The translations under genes and the position numbers were made by a program. A stretch of DNA of 64,000 bases from Bacteroidales bacterium (GTDB lineage: Bacteria > Bacteroidota > Bacteroidia > Bacteroidales > Bacteroidaceae): assembly GCA_015060865.1 (NCBI GenBank), contig SUXS01000006.1:62001-126000 (forward strand), written 5' to 3'. A model generated the notes under the pieces. That model was not told where the DNA came from and made no database searches. It saw nothing but the letters and a program-made list of their open reading frames with translations. This document shows positions 63,604 through 64,000 of this stretch, piece after piece (the stretch's first letter is position 1; every line of letters begins with the position of its first letter).

Positions 63604-64000
63604 ATGAAAATCCTCGTATTAAACTGCGGTAGTTCATCCATCAAGTACAAACTCTTCGAGATGGACACCCAATCGGTACTCGCCCAGGGCGGTATCGAGA
63701 AGATTGGCCTTCCCGGCTCGTTCCTTAAGTTGACCTTGCCCAATGGCGAGAAGGTAATACTCGAAAAAGACATCCAGGAGCACACCGCTGGTGTGGAGTT
63801 TATCCTGCAGACACTCACCGGTGCCGAGTATGGTGCACTGAAGTCGCTCGACGAGCTCGACGCTGTAGGTCACCGTATGGTGCATGGTGGTGAAAAGTTC
63901 AGCCAGTCGGTTCTCCTCAATGAGGAGGTGTTGGCAGCTTTTGAGGCTTGCAACGACCTGGCTCCCCTGCACAATCCCGCCAACCTCAAGGGGGTGGCTG
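63604..64000 (+). CDS. ackA: Acetate kinase, partial
   Basis: Turns acetyl phosphate and ADP into acetate and ATP. Only the first 132 codons are in the window. MKILVLNCGSSSIKYKLFEM (phosphate-binding start of the acetokinase fold) and VGHRMVHGGEKF (about 88-99) and LAPLHNPANL (about 121-130) are diagnostic. Runs off the right edge. It probably shares the pta promoter. Confidence 0.95.
   Translation, partial: MKILVLNCGSSSIKYKLFEMDTQSVLAQGGIEKIGLPGSFLKLTLPNGEKVILEKDIQEHTAGVEFILQTLTGAEYGALKSLDELDAVGHRMVHGGEKFSQSVLLNEEVLAAFEACNDLAPLHNPANLKGVA

Overview
The window looks like the chromosome of an anaerobic Bacteroidales bacterium (Bacteroides/Prevotella/Barnesiella-like; genus not decided). The grounds are a type III glutamine synthetase, a type IX secretion (T9SS) component PorQ, a T9SS-sorted M6 protease, DUF5687, DUF4230, DUF3791 and DUF3990 proteins, a rubredoxin/flavodiiron pair, pta-ackA, and promoters of the Bacteroidetes form TTTG...TAnnTTTG. 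No rRNA, tRNA or CRISPR array was seen.

Housekeeping blocks: 1-6101 (-) holds a partial MIP18/SufT-like Fe-S factor and the operon porQ-cmk-ispH-pfkA-glnN. 6297-9826 (+) holds tonB, a polyprenyl synthase, tatD and a BASS transporter. 9913-16225 (-) holds an ABC/DUF5687 exporter, an M16 peptidase and an HU-like protein. 28466-39752 holds an ABC-F ATPase, trxB, rubredoxin, flavodiiron protein, pyrH, a large M6 protease with lipoprotein, and hflX. 46466-56019 (+) holds fumarase, trpS, coaX, an outer-membrane protein, a TPR protein, lptC and a PpiD-like chaperone. 56428-62029 (-) is an RND efflux operon. 62441-64000 (+) is pta-ackA, cut by the window end.

Accessory blocks are lower in GC. Two unrelated clusters of uncharacterised envelope/membrane genes (17212-22083 + and 42038-45148 -) each follow the same roughly 300-nt structured non-coding RNA. 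Its stems covary between the copies, it ends in a terminator-like hairpin with a U-run, and a highly conserved 36-nt block lies just before the gene. Beside each cluster lies an array of toxin-antitoxin or defence-like modules: DUF3791-DUF3990-DUF3791, HipBA and AbiEii/antitoxin at 22428-28212, and MntA plus a broken HepT and an intact MNT/HEPN pair at 39894-41652. The modules are separated by repeated spacer DNA made of a 190-205 bp dispersed repeat, a second short repeat and, on the left, decayed 3' ends of a RhuM/Fic-type gene. This is a cassette-like arrangement.

Other non-coding structure: an exact 84-bp dual-promoter module shared by pta and the DUF5687 operon, a five-unit 22-bp palindromic tandem array, a 197-bp MITE with an 8-bp target duplication, and a 10-bp CCTAGGA-type tandem repeat.
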